A DNA stretch of 62,531 bases from an uncultured Eubacteriales bacterium (GCA_900315595.1 OMZQ01000016.1:1-62531); one strand, 5' to 3'; positions 1-8,102 are shown, counted from the first letter of the stretch. Numbers and translations: made by a program. Notes: generated by a model not told the origin, from the sequence alone.

Positions 1-89
1 CCTTTTTCAATGTCCTTGTACATTTTCGACAAATGTGACAGGCAAATCTTGGCAGCTTTTACCTCTTGATTTCCGTCACTTCATAACAG

Positions 90-236
90 GGACAAGCATC
101 GCTTGTCCAGCATTCGGAACGAATGCAATTTGCCGGAGGCAAATGACGATACGGGATTGTGTAATTCACACGGGCAGCATCGCCCTTGCGGGCGATTCGT
201 TCCGCTTCGCGGAACCGGGCGCGTGGATACGCGCCC
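90..236. repeat. Array of six short perfect hairpins
   Basis: Six perfect inverted repeats follow one another with 3-4 nt loops: arms 90-97/101-108, 110-116/120-126, 128-134/138-144, 179-185/186-196 region (arms 179-185 and 190-196), 199-205/209-215 and 217-224/229-236. Arms are 7-8 bp and all six stem sequences differ. No credible gene covers positions 1-380. The stretch could be a structured RNA, a compound palindromic repeat or remnants of mobile DNA. It is not a CRISPR because no unit is repeated. Confidence 0.7.
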
Positions 237-331
237 CTACAAAGCGAGCTGCCCACCGTCCTCCCGCATCCCGCAGGGCGGAACAGTTACCCGTCGCCGG
301 ATAGGTTTTTCCGCAATCCACCATTTTTCTA

Positions 332-360
332 TTGATTTTTTGCGCCGTATCTGCTATAAT
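332..360 (+). promoter_or_regulatory. Promoter of tRNA-Gly
   Basis: A -35 box TTGATT at 332-337 and a perfect -10 box TATAAT at 355-360 are separated by 17 bp. The tRNA begins 21 bp after the -10, as expected for a short leader of a stable RNA gene. Confidence 0.75.
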
Positions 361-380
361 AGAAAAGCAATCGAAAATCT

Positions 381-454
381 GCGGATATAGTTCATCGGTA
401 GAACGTCAGCTTCCCAAGCTGAACAGGAGGGTTCGACTCCCTTTATCCGCTCCA
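381..454 (+). tRNA. tRNA-Gly (anticodon CCC)
   Basis: A full cloverleaf with acceptor GCGGATA/TATCCGC, anticodon stem TCAGC/GCTGA with loop TTCCCAA (anticodon CCC, reads GGG), a T arm with TTCGACT, and an encoded CCA end. It has its own promoter and is followed at once by a strong terminator. Parts of its 3' end recur nearby (501-518 inverted, 603-623 direct). Confidence 0.95.
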
Positions 455-492
455 CGAAAAAGAGGAAGCCGGCGGCTTCCTCTTTTTCGTGG
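452..492. terminator. Intrinsic terminator after tRNA-Gly
   Basis: A 19-bp perfect inverted repeat (452-470 and 474-492, 3-nt loop) begins inside the CCA end. The right arm contains TCTTTTTC, so it can terminate the tRNA transcript. Confidence 0.8.
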
Positions 493-500
493 AGGTATAC

Positions 501-518
501 GGATGAAGGGAGTCGAAC
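501..518 (-). repeat. Inverted partial copy of the tRNA-Gly 3' end
   Basis: The complement of 501-518 matches tRNA positions 431-448 with one mismatch. Together with the terminator arms it makes an inverted duplication of about 40 bp (431-470 against 474-518), interrupted only by a few inserted bases near 494-499. Confidence 0.75.
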
Positions 519-602
519 GATCAAATCCGACAGCCCGGTGGGCTGTCGGGCGGAGGCACCCTTGCCGCCGCATCCTTTGTTTTGCCGCAGGCAAAACGCA
601 AA

Positions 603-623
603 CGACTCCCTTTATCCGCTCCA
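603..623 (+). repeat. Direct copy of the tRNA-Gly 3' end (21 bp)
   Basis: Positions 603-623 are identical to 434-454, including the terminal CCA, but no cloverleaf precedes them. Direct repeats of a tRNA 3' end are typical of integrase attachment sites, yet only 148 bp lie between the copies and no integrase is present. An att scar or slipped duplication are both possible. Confidence 0.75.
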
Positions 624-640
624 TCGTCGGAGATCCCTCC

Positions 641-750
641 GCACGGCTCAGAAAACCCGATCACTTGGCGTGGTCGGGTTTTCTTCGACTGTGCTTCGGG
701 TCTCCTCCTCTCCCCGCCGAAGCGCGCTTCGGCGGGGCCCCCATTTTTCG
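641..750 (+). repeat. Two-hairpin tRNA-associated repeat, copy A
   Basis: Hairpin 1 pairs 651-660 with 674-683 and is followed by TTC, like a terminator. Hairpin 2 pairs 712-724 with 725-737 (13 bp perfect). The element starts 17 nt after a CCA-ended tRNA fragment. A second copy lies on the other strand at 25965-26075 downstream of tRNA-Leu. Hairpin 1 stem, linker and flanks are conserved, while the distal part of hairpin 2 differs in sequence but still pairs. Confidence 0.75.
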
Positions 751-781
751 TTTTCCCAATCAATTTGATCGGACGCTCGGA

Positions 782-2266
782 TCATTCCGCGCCGTCCAGG
801 TGACCGTCGCGATACATGCTGAACCGGTCCATCGGATAGCGCTTCAGGTTTTCCAGAATCTGCCGCCCGTCCGCCTTTGCCAGCAGCTCGGCGCGCGCCT
901 TGTTGAGCTCCGGCTCGGCCTTCCGGCTGGAGGGACCGCCCACGCAGCCACCCGGGCAGATCATGCCCTCGATGAAATCCTCCTGGAGCCGGCCGGCCTT
1001 CAGCATGACAAGCGCCTTCTTGCACTCGGCCCCGCCCGCGCAGCGCAGCAGGGACACGCCGGAGGGGTCCTCGCCCAGCTCCTTCATTGCCTCGAGCACG
1101 GCAGAGCCGACCCCGCCGCTGGAGGCGAAGCGTTTGCCGTGGATCGAGCTCTCCTGATAGTCCTCCGCGACCGGCGTCAGCTCGACGCCCCGGCTCTCGA
1201 GGAGGCTGGTCATCTCGCCGAAGGTGATCGCGTAGTCCGCGTTATCGACGATGGAAGCGTTCAGCGTCTCGCCCTTTTTCGCGATGCATGGTCCGATGAA
1301 GACCGTGACGCAGTCGGGGTCCAGCGATTTCAGATAACGGCTCACGGCGACCATGGGGCTGACGGTCGCGGACTTGTTTTCCTCGTAGAGCTTCGGGAAC
1401 TGGTGGCGCAGCATGCTGATGAAGGCGGGGCAGCAGGAGGTGGTCATCTTCCGCCCCTCTTTTTTGGCCTCGATCCACTCTTTTGCTTCGTAGAGGGCCG
1501 TCATGTCACCGCCGAGCCCGACCTCCACCATGTCCGCGAAGCCGACCTTTTTGAGGGCGGCGCGCAGGGCGGCCATGCCGATCTCCTTGCCGAACTGGCC
1601 CTCCGAGGCCGGGGCGCACATGGCGATCACGCGCTTTCCGGCCTTGATCGCTTCAATAACCGGGACCAGGAAGATCTTGCTGCCGATGGCGCCGAAGGGG
1701 CAGGTGTGGATGCAGTGGCCGCAGTGGATACACTTGCTGTCGTCAATGTTGCAGAAGCCGTATTCGTCCCAACTGATCGCGTCCGCCGGGCAGACCTTCT
1801 TGCAGGGGCGCTCCAGATGGATGATCGCCCCATAGGGACAGGCCTTTGCGCACAGGCCGCATTCCCTGCACTTCTCCGGGTCGATGCGCATGCCGCGTTC
1901 TCCCTTGCCGATGGCGCCGAAGCGGCAGGAGTTGAGACAGGCCTTGCCCAGACAGAAGCGGCAGCTGTCCGTAACGGAATAGGTGGAGGTGGGGCAGTCG
2001 TCGCAGGCAGGACGAATGACCTGCACCACGTTGGTCGTATCATTCGTAACGTCTGCATTCCTGCCGGCAGCCAGCCGGATCCGCTCGCGGACGATCTCCC
2101 GCTCCTTATAGACGCAGCAGCGGTATTCCGGCTTCGGGCCGGGGCTGACGCGGAAGACGATCATCTCCCGCGCCTCCGCCGTCAGATTTCCCGCCCAGGC
2201 AAGGCGGCACACCTCGGTCGCAATGTCGTGTTTCAGATCCCGGATCTCTTTATCGTTGGTCAGCAT
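782..2266 (-). CDS. Monomeric [FeFe]-hydrogenase
   Basis: A 494-residue iron-only hydrogenase, predicted to interconvert protons and H2 with ferredoxin-like electron flow. Residues about 88-195 carry Cys-rich [4Fe-4S] motifs (CRECGLCAKACP, CIHCGHCIHTCP and an unusual CDDCP...CRFC..C..SC set). The H-cluster signatures follow: TSCCPAF near 276, GPCIAKKGE near 325 and CPGGCVGG near 437. The layout resembles the group B enzymes of anaerobic Clostridia. The start at 2266 is chosen because GGAGGGA lies just upstream; a longer reading frame to 2338 would overlap the promoter. No HydEFG maturases are in the window. The gene stands alone, convergent with nothing and preceded by its own promoter. Confidence 0.9.
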   Translation of the reverse strand: MLTNDKEIRDLKHDIATEVCRLAWAGNLTAEAREMIVFRVSPGPKPEYRCCVYKEREIVRERIRLAAGRNADVTNDTTNVVQVIRPACDDCPTSTYSVTDSCRFCLGKACLNSCRFGAIGKGERGMRIDPEKCRECGLCAKACPYGAIIHLERPCKKVCPADAISWDEYGFCNIDDSKCIHCGHCIHTCPFGAIGSKIFLVPVIEAIKAGKRVIAMCAPASEGQFGKEIGMAALRAALKKVGFADMVEVGLGGDMTALYEAKEWIEAKKEGRKMTTSCCPAFISMLRHQFPKLYEENKSATVSPMVAVSRYLKSLDPDCVTVFIGPCIAKKGETLNASIVDNADYAITFGEMTSLLESRGVELTPVAEDYQESSIHGKRFASSGGVGSAVLEAMKELGEDPSGVSLLRCAGGAECKKALVMLKAGRLQEDFIEGMICPGGCVGGPSSRKAEPELNKARAELLAKADGRQILENLKRYPMDRFSMYRDGHLDGAE

Positions 2267-2309
2267 AGGACTCCCTCCGTTTGCAACGTTTTCTGTAACT
2301 GATGCGTAT

Positions 2310-2338
2310 ATCTTATTGGATTCCGGCGGAAATGTCAA
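2310..2338 (-). promoter_or_regulatory. Promoter of the hydrogenase gene
   Basis: On the minus strand a perfect -35 TTGACA (complement of 2333-2338) is followed after 17 bp by TAAGAT (complement of 2310-2315). The start codon is about 44 bp downstream. Confidence 0.8.
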
Positions 2339-2380
2339 GCGCGTCGGTGAAAGAAACGTGACCGCATGATGCGCGGCGGC

Positions 2381-2492
2381 AACCGTTCAGCGCTCCCTCC
2401 TGCGCAGAGCGGCCGGACCTCCGGCCGCCGTCCCACCGAGCGGCAGACAGCCCGGCGGCCCGGGGTCACTCTGCGGCATGGGCTGAACGGTT
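2381..2492. mobile_element. MITE-like element, copy 1 (112 bp)
   Basis: The ends are a perfect 11-bp terminal inverted repeat, AACCGTTCAGC (2381-2391) and GCTGAACGGTT (2482-2492). The interior holds a GCGGCC...GGCCGC hairpin and a stretch matching the complement of the element at 53846-53982, which has the same ends. There is no transposase gene, so the unit would be non-autonomous. No clear target duplication is visible. The rest of the 2339-2798 gap holds a short open frame with no support and a weak promoter. Confidence 0.65.
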
Positions 2493-2653
2493 ACGCGCTG
2501 CGGCGTCCATGGGGGAGCTGTTGCCGACGATGACCTTGTCCGCGATTTTCAGAGCGCCTTCGTGCAGCATCATTACAGTTTCCGGCTTAAAAAAAGATCC
2601 GCTTTTCAGATTCTGCTCACTGATTTTGTAATGATTTTGAACGGAAGCTGTGA

Positions 2654-2659
2654 TATAAT
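2654..2659 (+). promoter_or_regulatory. Possible -10 box for the phosphatase gene
   Basis: A perfect TATAAT occurs 140 bp before the phosphatase start in an AT-rich patch. No good -35 lies at 17 bp, so an activator or another sigma factor may be needed. Confidence 0.35.
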
Positions 2660-2798
2660 CATGTTAAACAGGCAGAGAATACGAAAAAACGGAGGCGAGC
2701 GCCCCGGAAGCGGCTGAAACGGCAGGGAAGGGTTCCAGCCTGCGTTCCGACTGCTGCGCCGGTACGATATCCTGCGGAATGAAAAGGAGTGAGATCCG

Positions 2799-4991
2799 TT
2801 GAAAAGGTTTAAGCATTTGGTGATCGGCGGGATCGAAAGCAAGGTCGTGAATCTGGTCTTGATCTCGATGCTCGTGGTGGCGGCTGTGTTTGTGGCGTCC
2901 ATGGTGACGCAGAACAACGTCCTGGCCGGCCTGACCAAGGGAACGAACGAAAAGCAGCTTGCCTCCATGACCGGCACCACTGCAGCGATGATGGATGCGG
3001 TCATCGTGGAGAACATGGACCGCCAGACCGAGCTGGAGGCCGTGGTTTCGGATCAGTTGTTCCACGATCGGGCGGTCGGCGTTCAGATGGTGGGCGATTA
3101 TGCCGGAAAGCTGCTGGAAAACCCGGACGGGGTGCCGCGCGCGGCCTGGCAAAGACCGGACGCCTCTCATGACGGGGAGCTGTTCGTGAAGGTCCTCTTT
3201 CAGGAGGGGCTGAGCGAAACGGCGGTGGAGGATAAGCTGGGCGTCATCGCCAACATGACCGACCTGATGCTTTCCCTTTGCGGCGCCTACGGGACGGACA
3301 ATATCTGGTTTACCCTGCCGGAGGGCGCTACGCTGATGGCCGATACCGTTCCCGGCAACTGGATCAACGAGGACGGGTCCTACGTACCTTACGACGCCTG
3401 CAGCCGGTACTGGTATCTCCAGGCGGTGGATGCGGGCAGGATGATTTTTTCCGACGCAGAATACGACTACCGCACGGGTCGGATGTGCGTCACCTGCGCG
3501 CTGCCGGTATACGGCAAGGACGGGACCCTCTTCGGTGTGGCGGGAGCGGATATTTTCCTGGATGATATGCAGCAGACCATCGAAAAAACGACGGAAAACG
3601 GCGGATTTCTCGGGGTGGTCAACCAGAGCGGACATATGATTATCGCGCCCTCGAATCACGGCTTTTTCCGGGTAACGAATTCTGCGGAAGCAGCAGACCT
3701 GCGAAATTCGGAGTATGAGGAGCTTGCCGCTTTGGTCCGGGACGCCATGCAGGGCAAAACGGACGTGCGTCTGGTGCACGTGGGGGAGGAAGCCTATTAC
3801 GCCATCGGCGTTCCGATGGAAACCGTGGGATGGACGCTTCTGGCTGCCTACAGCGAAGCGGACGCCGGGCAGCCCGTTCGGCAGCTTGAGAACGATTATC
3901 AGGCGATCCAGCAGGAAGCGGTAACTGCTTATCGGAGCCGAAGCGCAGCGGCAGGGACCCGGCTTTGGATCGTTCTGGTCGTTTTGCTCCTGGTGATGCT
4001 GTTTGGCGCGGTTCTCATGAGCAAACGGATCGTCAAGCCGCTCAACACCATTACCAGAAGGATCGCGAACCTGAGTGAAACGAACCTGGAATTCAAAATG
4101 GAGGACGCCTTTAAAACCGGCGACGAGGTGGAGGAGCTTGCGCGGTCCTTCGCAAATATTTCCCATAGAACCGTGGAATACCTGGAGACGGTCAAGCGTG
4201 TGACCGCCGAAAAGGAACGCATCGGCACGGAGCTGACCCTGGCCACGCAGATCCAGTCGGCGATGCTGCCCCATATCGTGCCGGCCTTCCCGGACCGCAC
4301 GGATTTTGACATCATCGGAAGCATGGACCCGGCCAAGGAGGTCGGCGGCGATTTCTTCGATTATTACCTGGTGGATCCGGATCATCTGTGCATGGTGATG
4401 GCCGACGTGTCCGGCAAGGGCGTGCCCGCCGCGCTGTTCATGATGGCCTGCAAGATCATTCTGCAAAGCATGGCGATGCTGGGCCAGTCGCCCGCAGAGA
4501 TCCTGAAGAAAACCAATGAAGCCATTTGCCCCAGCAACGAGGCCGAGATGTTCGTGACCGTGTGGATCGGCATGCTGGAGCTGTCTACCGGAAAGCTGAC
4601 CTGCGCCAACGCAGGCCACGAATACCCCGTGTTCAAGCGGCCGGGCGGGCGCTTCGAGCTTTATAAGGATAAGCACGACCTGGTGGTCGGCGCGATGGAG
4701 GGCGTCCGATACAGAGAGTACGAAATGCAGTTGGAGCCGGGCGAGAAGCTGTTCGTCTACACCGATGGCGTGCCGGAGGCAATGAACGCTTCGCTGGAGC
4801 TGTTCGGCACGGAGCGCATGATGGAAGCGCTGAACGGAAACCCGGATGCGTCGCCGATGCAGGTGCTGAAAAACGTGCGGAAAGCCGTGGACAGCTTCGT
4901 GCTGGATGCGGAACAGTTCGACGATCTGACCATGCTGTGTCTGGAATACAAGGGCCCGAACGCCGCAGGCAAAGCGGATCAACCGGCGTAA
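2799..4991 (+). CDS. dCache-HAMP-PP2C (SpoIIE/RsbU-type) phosphatase
   Basis: A 730-residue membrane sensor phosphatase. It has an N-terminal transmembrane helix (about 16-38), an extracytoplasmic dCache-like sensor (about 40-370), a second helix (about 386-405), a HAMP linker (about 407-460, with RIVKPLNTI) and a C-terminal PP2C domain from about 488. Metal-binding Asp motifs are visible in GGDFFDYY and MADVSGKG. Such enzymes dephosphorylate a STAS anti-anti-sigma factor in partner-switching systems; an intact STAS gene lies at 8442. The start is TTG at 2799, with AAGGAG nine bases upstream. The substrate is inference. The 3' end overlaps the convergent gene by 13 nt. Confidence 0.88.
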   Translation: MKRFKHLVIGGIESKVVNLVLISMLVVAAVFVASMVTQNNVLAGLTKGTNEKQLASMTGTTAAMMDAVIVENMDRQTELEAVVSDQLFHDRAVGVQMVGDYAGKLLENPDGVPRAAWQRPDASHDGELFVKVLFQEGLSETAVEDKLGVIANMTDLMLSLCGAYGTDNIWFTLPEGATLMADTVPGNWINEDGSYVPYDACSRYWYLQAVDAGRMIFSDAEYDYRTGRMCVTCALPVYGKDGTLFGVAGADIFLDDMQQTIEKTTENGGFLGVVNQSGHMIIAPSNHGFFRVTNSAEAADLRNSEYEELAALVRDAMQGKTDVRLVHVGEEAYYAIGVPMETVGWTLLAAYSEADAGQPVRQLENDYQAIQQEAVTAYRSRSAAAGTRLWIVLVVLLLVMLFGAVLMSKRIVKPLNTITRRIANLSETNLEFKMEDAFKTGDEVEELARSFANISHRTVEYLETVKRVTAEKERIGTELTLATQIQSAMLPHIVPAFPDRTDFDIIGSMDPAKEVGGDFFDYYLVDPDHLCMVMADVSGKGVPAALFMMACKIILQSMAMLGQSPAEILKKTNEAICPSNEAEMFVTVWIGMLELSTGKLTCANAGHEYPVFKRPGGRFELYKDKHDLVVGAMEGVRYREYEMQLEPGEKLFVYTDGVPEAMNASLELFGTERMMEALNGNPDASPMQVLKNVRKAVDSFVLDAEQFDDLTMLCLEYKGPNAAGKADQPA

Positions 4992-5599
4992 GAACACCTT
5001 GCGGCCGAACGAAATACCGGGATGCCGCGTACAGAACTGTGCGCGGCATCCCGGTATTCGTGCGTATGGATGGATGATTGACGAACCGGCCCGTCTTGAT
5101 TTTGCTGCGCCTGCTTAGCGCGGCGCTTGTTGGCAAGCTCCAGGGATTCCTGAATGGCGCTCTTCTGCGTTTTCTGCTGCTGCTCGATGCGTTTCTCCGC
5201 CGTGGGCATATAGCGCTCCGGGACGTCTGAGGGGAGCCTGTCGTATTCCATGACGAAGGACTTGAAGGCGTCCTCTGCGGCTCCGCCGTGACCTTGGGTG
5301 AGCAGGCGCTTCATCCCGTCGGGATCGTTTTCGACGGTGCGGTTGATAAAGGTCTGAAAGGTGGGGCACTGGATCAGGGCGTTCCGCTTCTGCTCGAATT
5401 CCTGGACGGATACGGTTCCCTTGAGCGTGCTCTTTTTGTTGCGCTCGGCGTTTGCGGCAAAACGCGCTCCGAAGACGCTGGCGTAGAGGCTGCGTTTGTC
5501 GTCGTCGCTGAGCGATTGAAAGGTGCTGCGCTTCATCGACTTCTGGATGGATTCGATGGTCTTCAGCATCTGCGGGTAAACTTTATATTCCGTCGGCAT
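4979..5599 (-). CDS. Unknown protein, 206 aa
   Basis: I do not recognise this protein. It is hydrophilic, predicted mostly helical and rich in Lys, Arg and Gln, with a Q/K-rich stretch near residues 135-160, and has no signal peptide or membrane segment. The ATG at 5599 has AGAAAGGAA upstream and is preferred over an upstream extension that is hydrophobic and poor in support. The last roughly 30 codons run through a strong terminator-like hairpin (5013-5058), so the C terminus may be a recent extension caused by loss of an earlier stop. Confidence 0.6.
   Translation of the reverse strand: MPTEYKVYPQMLKTIESIQKSMKRSTFQSLSDDDKRSLYASVFGARFAANAERNKKSTLKGTVSVQEFEQKRNALIQCPTFQTFINRTVENDPDGMKRLLTQGHGGAAEDAFKSFVMEYDRLPSDVPERYMPTAEKRIEQQQKTQKSAIQESLELANKRRAKQAQQNQDGPVRQSSIHTHEYRDAAHSSVRGIPVFRSAARCSYAG
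5013..5058. terminator. Bidirectional terminator between convergent genes
   Basis: A 17-bp perfect inverted repeat (5013-5029 and 5042-5058) lies between the ends of the phosphatase and the unknown gene. It lies inside the 3' coding part of the latter. There is no long T run, so strength is uncertain. Confidence 0.55.
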
Positions 5600-5860
5600 G
5601 ATCAGTTTCCTTTCTGCGGTGTTTTTGGGGAAAGACTGTTTCGTGGAAAATAGCGGAATCCTTCTGTGCTTTGTGAACAGTAAAACAAACAGAGCATACA
5701 AAACCGATACAAAATCCCTGAAAAAGGGAAATGGGACAGACATTTTTTCATTGGAACGCTTTTGTGCGGCGTGCGCGGCAGAACGCGTTCAGAGCCCGTC
5801 TGTCGCTTCCGACTGCCTGCAAGACCGCAGAAAACCGGCTGAACACACGGTCGGGAGGAG

Positions 5861-5890
5861 AAAACCGACGCTTGAAAAAAGTCGGTTTTT
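5861..5890. terminator. Possible terminator or leader hairpin
   Basis: AAAACCGAC (5861-5869) pairs with GTCGGTTTT (5881-5889) and a T run follows. It sits 70 bp upstream of the sensor kinase, with no plus-strand gene before it, so it may be an attenuator in the kinase leader. Confidence 0.45.
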
Positions 5891-5960
5891 GTGGTAGATT
5901 ATTCTTGCAGACAGCTTCTTGCCGGAAGGGCTTCTGATCTGCTCTCAGGGGGCGATTGCT

Positions 5961-7244
5961 GTGAACGGCTTTATGATTTCCTTCAATAACGCGGTGAATC
6001 TGGCTGGACTGCTGCTTTCCGTCTTCGGCCTGTTTTACGTGCTGAGGGGCGCGCGGGTGGACCGGCATCTGGACCGCTTTTTTATTCTGGCCTCGGCGGA
6101 TTTGCTTCTCTTCGGCGCCGCCACGGCCTGCCGGCAAATGCTGAGCGGCGTTTCGGGTCATTCTGTTCGTACGCTGCTGCTTGCTGCCTGCTATCTGGAG
6201 TTCCTGAGCTCCTTTCTGCTTGTCTACATTGCCTCCCGGTATTTGCTGTTCGTTGCAAAATTGCACCGCAGCTCTCTGCGGTACATGCTTCTGGGAATTC
6301 TGATTCTTCACGTGCTTCTGCTGACGTTTTCCCAGTTTACGGGCCTGTTCTACACCGTTGAGGCCGGGAACGTCTACAAGCGCGGACCCGGGTATCTGCT
6401 CTGTTACGTTCCGACTGCCGCCGGCATCCTGCTTGACGTTGGCGTCCTGCTTTTTTATCGGGAACGCCTCCGTCGGAGAGAATACCTGGCGTTTTGGGCC
6501 TTTCTCTCGATCCCTGCCGTCAGCATTCTGCTGCAGATCCTGATACCGGGCATCAGCTTCGGCGTGCTGGCGAGCCTGATCGCCCTGTTCTGCCTGTTCC
6601 TGATGATCGTCTCGGACCGCAAGGAGCAGTTCTATCGGCACGCCCAGGAGAACGCCTCGCTGAAAATCGACATTCTGCTGGCGCAGATCCAGCCGCATTT
6701 CCTGTTCAATGCGCTCAGCACCATCCGCTCCCTCAGTTATTCCGATCCGGAGTTGACCCGGAAGGGTCTGGATAAGCTTTCCGATTATCTGCGGCACAAT
6801 ATGGATTCTCTGACGGAGGACCGTCCGATCCTGTTCCGGGAGGAGCGGAAGCACGTAGAGAGCTATCTGGAGCTGCAGCGCCTGCGCTTCGGCGAGGACC
6901 TGCGGGTGGAATTCGACCTGGAATGCGAGAGCTTCTTCCTGCCGACCCTGACGCTGCAGCCGATCGTGGAGAACGCGATCCGCTACGGCGTGCGGAAGAA
7001 TGAGAGAGGAAGCGGCGCCGTGATCATCCGTTCCCGGGACTTCCCGGACCGTGTGGAGCTGAGCGTGACGGACGACGGACCGGGCTTCGTTCCGGATTCG
7101 ATCCCCGGCGACAGCGAGCGCTCGCACGTGGGTCTGAAAAACGTGCGCGAACGCCTGCAGCGGATCAGCGGGGGCGAGCTCCGGGTGGACTCCGTGATCG
7201 GCAAGGGGACCACCGTGACGATGATCCTGCCAAAGAATGCTTGA
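5961..7244 (+). CDS. LytS/YehU-type sensor histidine kinase
   Basis: A 427-residue membrane kinase. About six hydrophobic segments fill residues 5-220, followed by a His_kinase domain with the H-box QPHFLFNALSTI and a HATPase domain with N-box ENAIRYGV and G-box DDGPGF, ending in GKGTTVTMILP. It should autophosphorylate on the H-box His and pass phosphate to the regulator encoded next, whose start is 37 nt downstream. The membrane input signal is unknown. I take GTG at 5961 as the start because CAGGGGG lies just before it; ATG at 5973 is an alternative, and an open frame also extends to 5919. Confidence 0.85.
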   Translation: MNGFMISFNNAVNLAGLLLSVFGLFYVLRGARVDRHLDRFFILASADLLLFGAATACRQMLSGVSGHSVRTLLLAACYLEFLSSFLLVYIASRYLLFVAKLHRSSLRYMLLGILILHVLLLTFSQFTGLFYTVEAGNVYKRGPGYLLCYVPTAAGILLDVGVLLFYRERLRRREYLAFWAFLSIPAVSILLQILIPGISFGVLASLIALFCLFLMIVSDRKEQFYRHAQENASLKIDILLAQIQPHFLFNALSTIRSLSYSDPELTRKGLDKLSDYLRHNMDSLTEDRPILFREERKHVESYLELQRLRFGEDLRVEFDLECESFFLPTLTLQPIVENAIRYGVRKNERGSGAVIIRSRDFPDRVELSVTDDGPGFVPDSIPGDSERSHVGLKNVRERLQRISGGELRVDSVIGKGTTVTMILPKNA

Positions 7245-7281
7245 ACAGAAGTCTGTTAACGCGAAGGGGGGTGCTTCCGCA

Positions 7282-8085
7282 ATGAAGATCGTACTGCTTG
7301 ACGACGAACCCATCCTGCTTCGGGAGGGGGAAAACGCAGTTCGCGCCGCTGTGCCGGACGCGGAGATCCGGAGCTTTTCCCTGGGGGCGGATCTTTTGTC
7401 GGCCATCGAGACGGAGGGGCTGAAGCCGGACGTCGTGTTTACCGACATTGAAATGCCCGGCATCTCCGGCCTGGAGCTGGCGGTACGGGTCAAGAGCCTC
7501 TGCCCCGATACCCGGATCGTTTTTGTCACCGGCTACTCGCATTACGCAGTGGAGGCCTTCCGGCTCCGTGCCCACGGCTACGTGATGAATCCCCTGACGC
7601 CGGAACGGGTGCGGGAGGAGCTTGACGCGCTGCCTGAGCCGCCGCAGACGCCGCCCGACCGTCTGCAGGTCCGCTGCTTCGGCCGTTTCGAGGTGTTTTT
7701 CCGGGGAGAGCCTGTCCTGTTTTCCAGAAAGCAGTCAAAGGAACTCTTTGCCTTTCTCGTGAACAACGTCGGAGCGGCCTGTGCCGCGGAGGAGATCGCC
7801 GCCGCGCTCTGGGACGATGAGGAGGATCTGACCGCCGCCAAGGGCCGCATCCGCCTGCTGCTGAGCGACCTGCGGGCCACCCTGCGCGCCATCGGAATGG
7901 AGAAGGTCCTGATCCGCGAGCGGCGGCAGCTCGCCGTTCGCCGGGAGCTGTTGGACTGTGACTACTACCGGCTGCTGGACAACGACCCGGAAGCGATCAA
8001 CGCCTTCCGCGGAGAATACATGACGCAGTATTCCTGGGCCGAGCAGACGGCCGGGACGCTGTATTTCCGCTTTATGAACCAATGA
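7282..8085 (+). CDS. Response regulator: receiver plus SARP-like winged helix
   Basis: A 267-residue regulator. The N-terminal receiver has the acidic pocket DDE, the phospho-acceptor Asp in VFTDIEMPG and the conserved Thr in FVTGY. The usual Lys of the LKP motif is replaced by Asn (VMNPL), which could alter phosphorylation control. The C-terminal half (about 135-235) resembles the winged helix and start of the BTAD region of SARP/OmpR-like activators, unlike the LytTR output usual with LytS kinases. AAGGGGGG precedes the ATG at 7282. A terminator follows at 8103-8139. Confidence 0.82.
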   Translation: MKIVLLDDEPILLREGENAVRAAVPDAEIRSFSLGADLLSAIETEGLKPDVVFTDIEMPGISGLELAVRVKSLCPDTRIVFVTGYSHYAVEAFRLRAHGYVMNPLTPERVREELDALPEPPQTPPDRLQVRCFGRFEVFFRGEPVLFSRKQSKELFAFLVNNVGAACAAEEIAAALWDDEEDLTAAKGRIRLLLSDLRATLRAIGMEKVLIRERRQLAVRRELLDCDYYRLLDNDPEAINAFRGEYMTQYSWAEQTAGTLYFRFMNQ

Positions 8086-8102
8086 GAGCCGTATGGACGA
8101 AA

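Noticed and set aside
90..236. CRISPR array
   Set aside because: Hairpins differ in sequence and there are no repeated units or spacers.
332..2302. 656-codon open frame opposite the hydrogenase
   Set aside because: It runs through the tRNA and repeats and mirrors the hydrogenase codons; GC-rich antisense frames stay open by chance.
2466..2573. 35-codon minus-strand frame MMLHEGALK...
   Set aside because: No good ribosome binding site, and it ends inside the MITE-like element; could be a gene scrap but support is too weak.
2664..4997. 777-codon minus-strand frame
   Set aside because: Antisense to the phosphatase gene, with no conserved motif.
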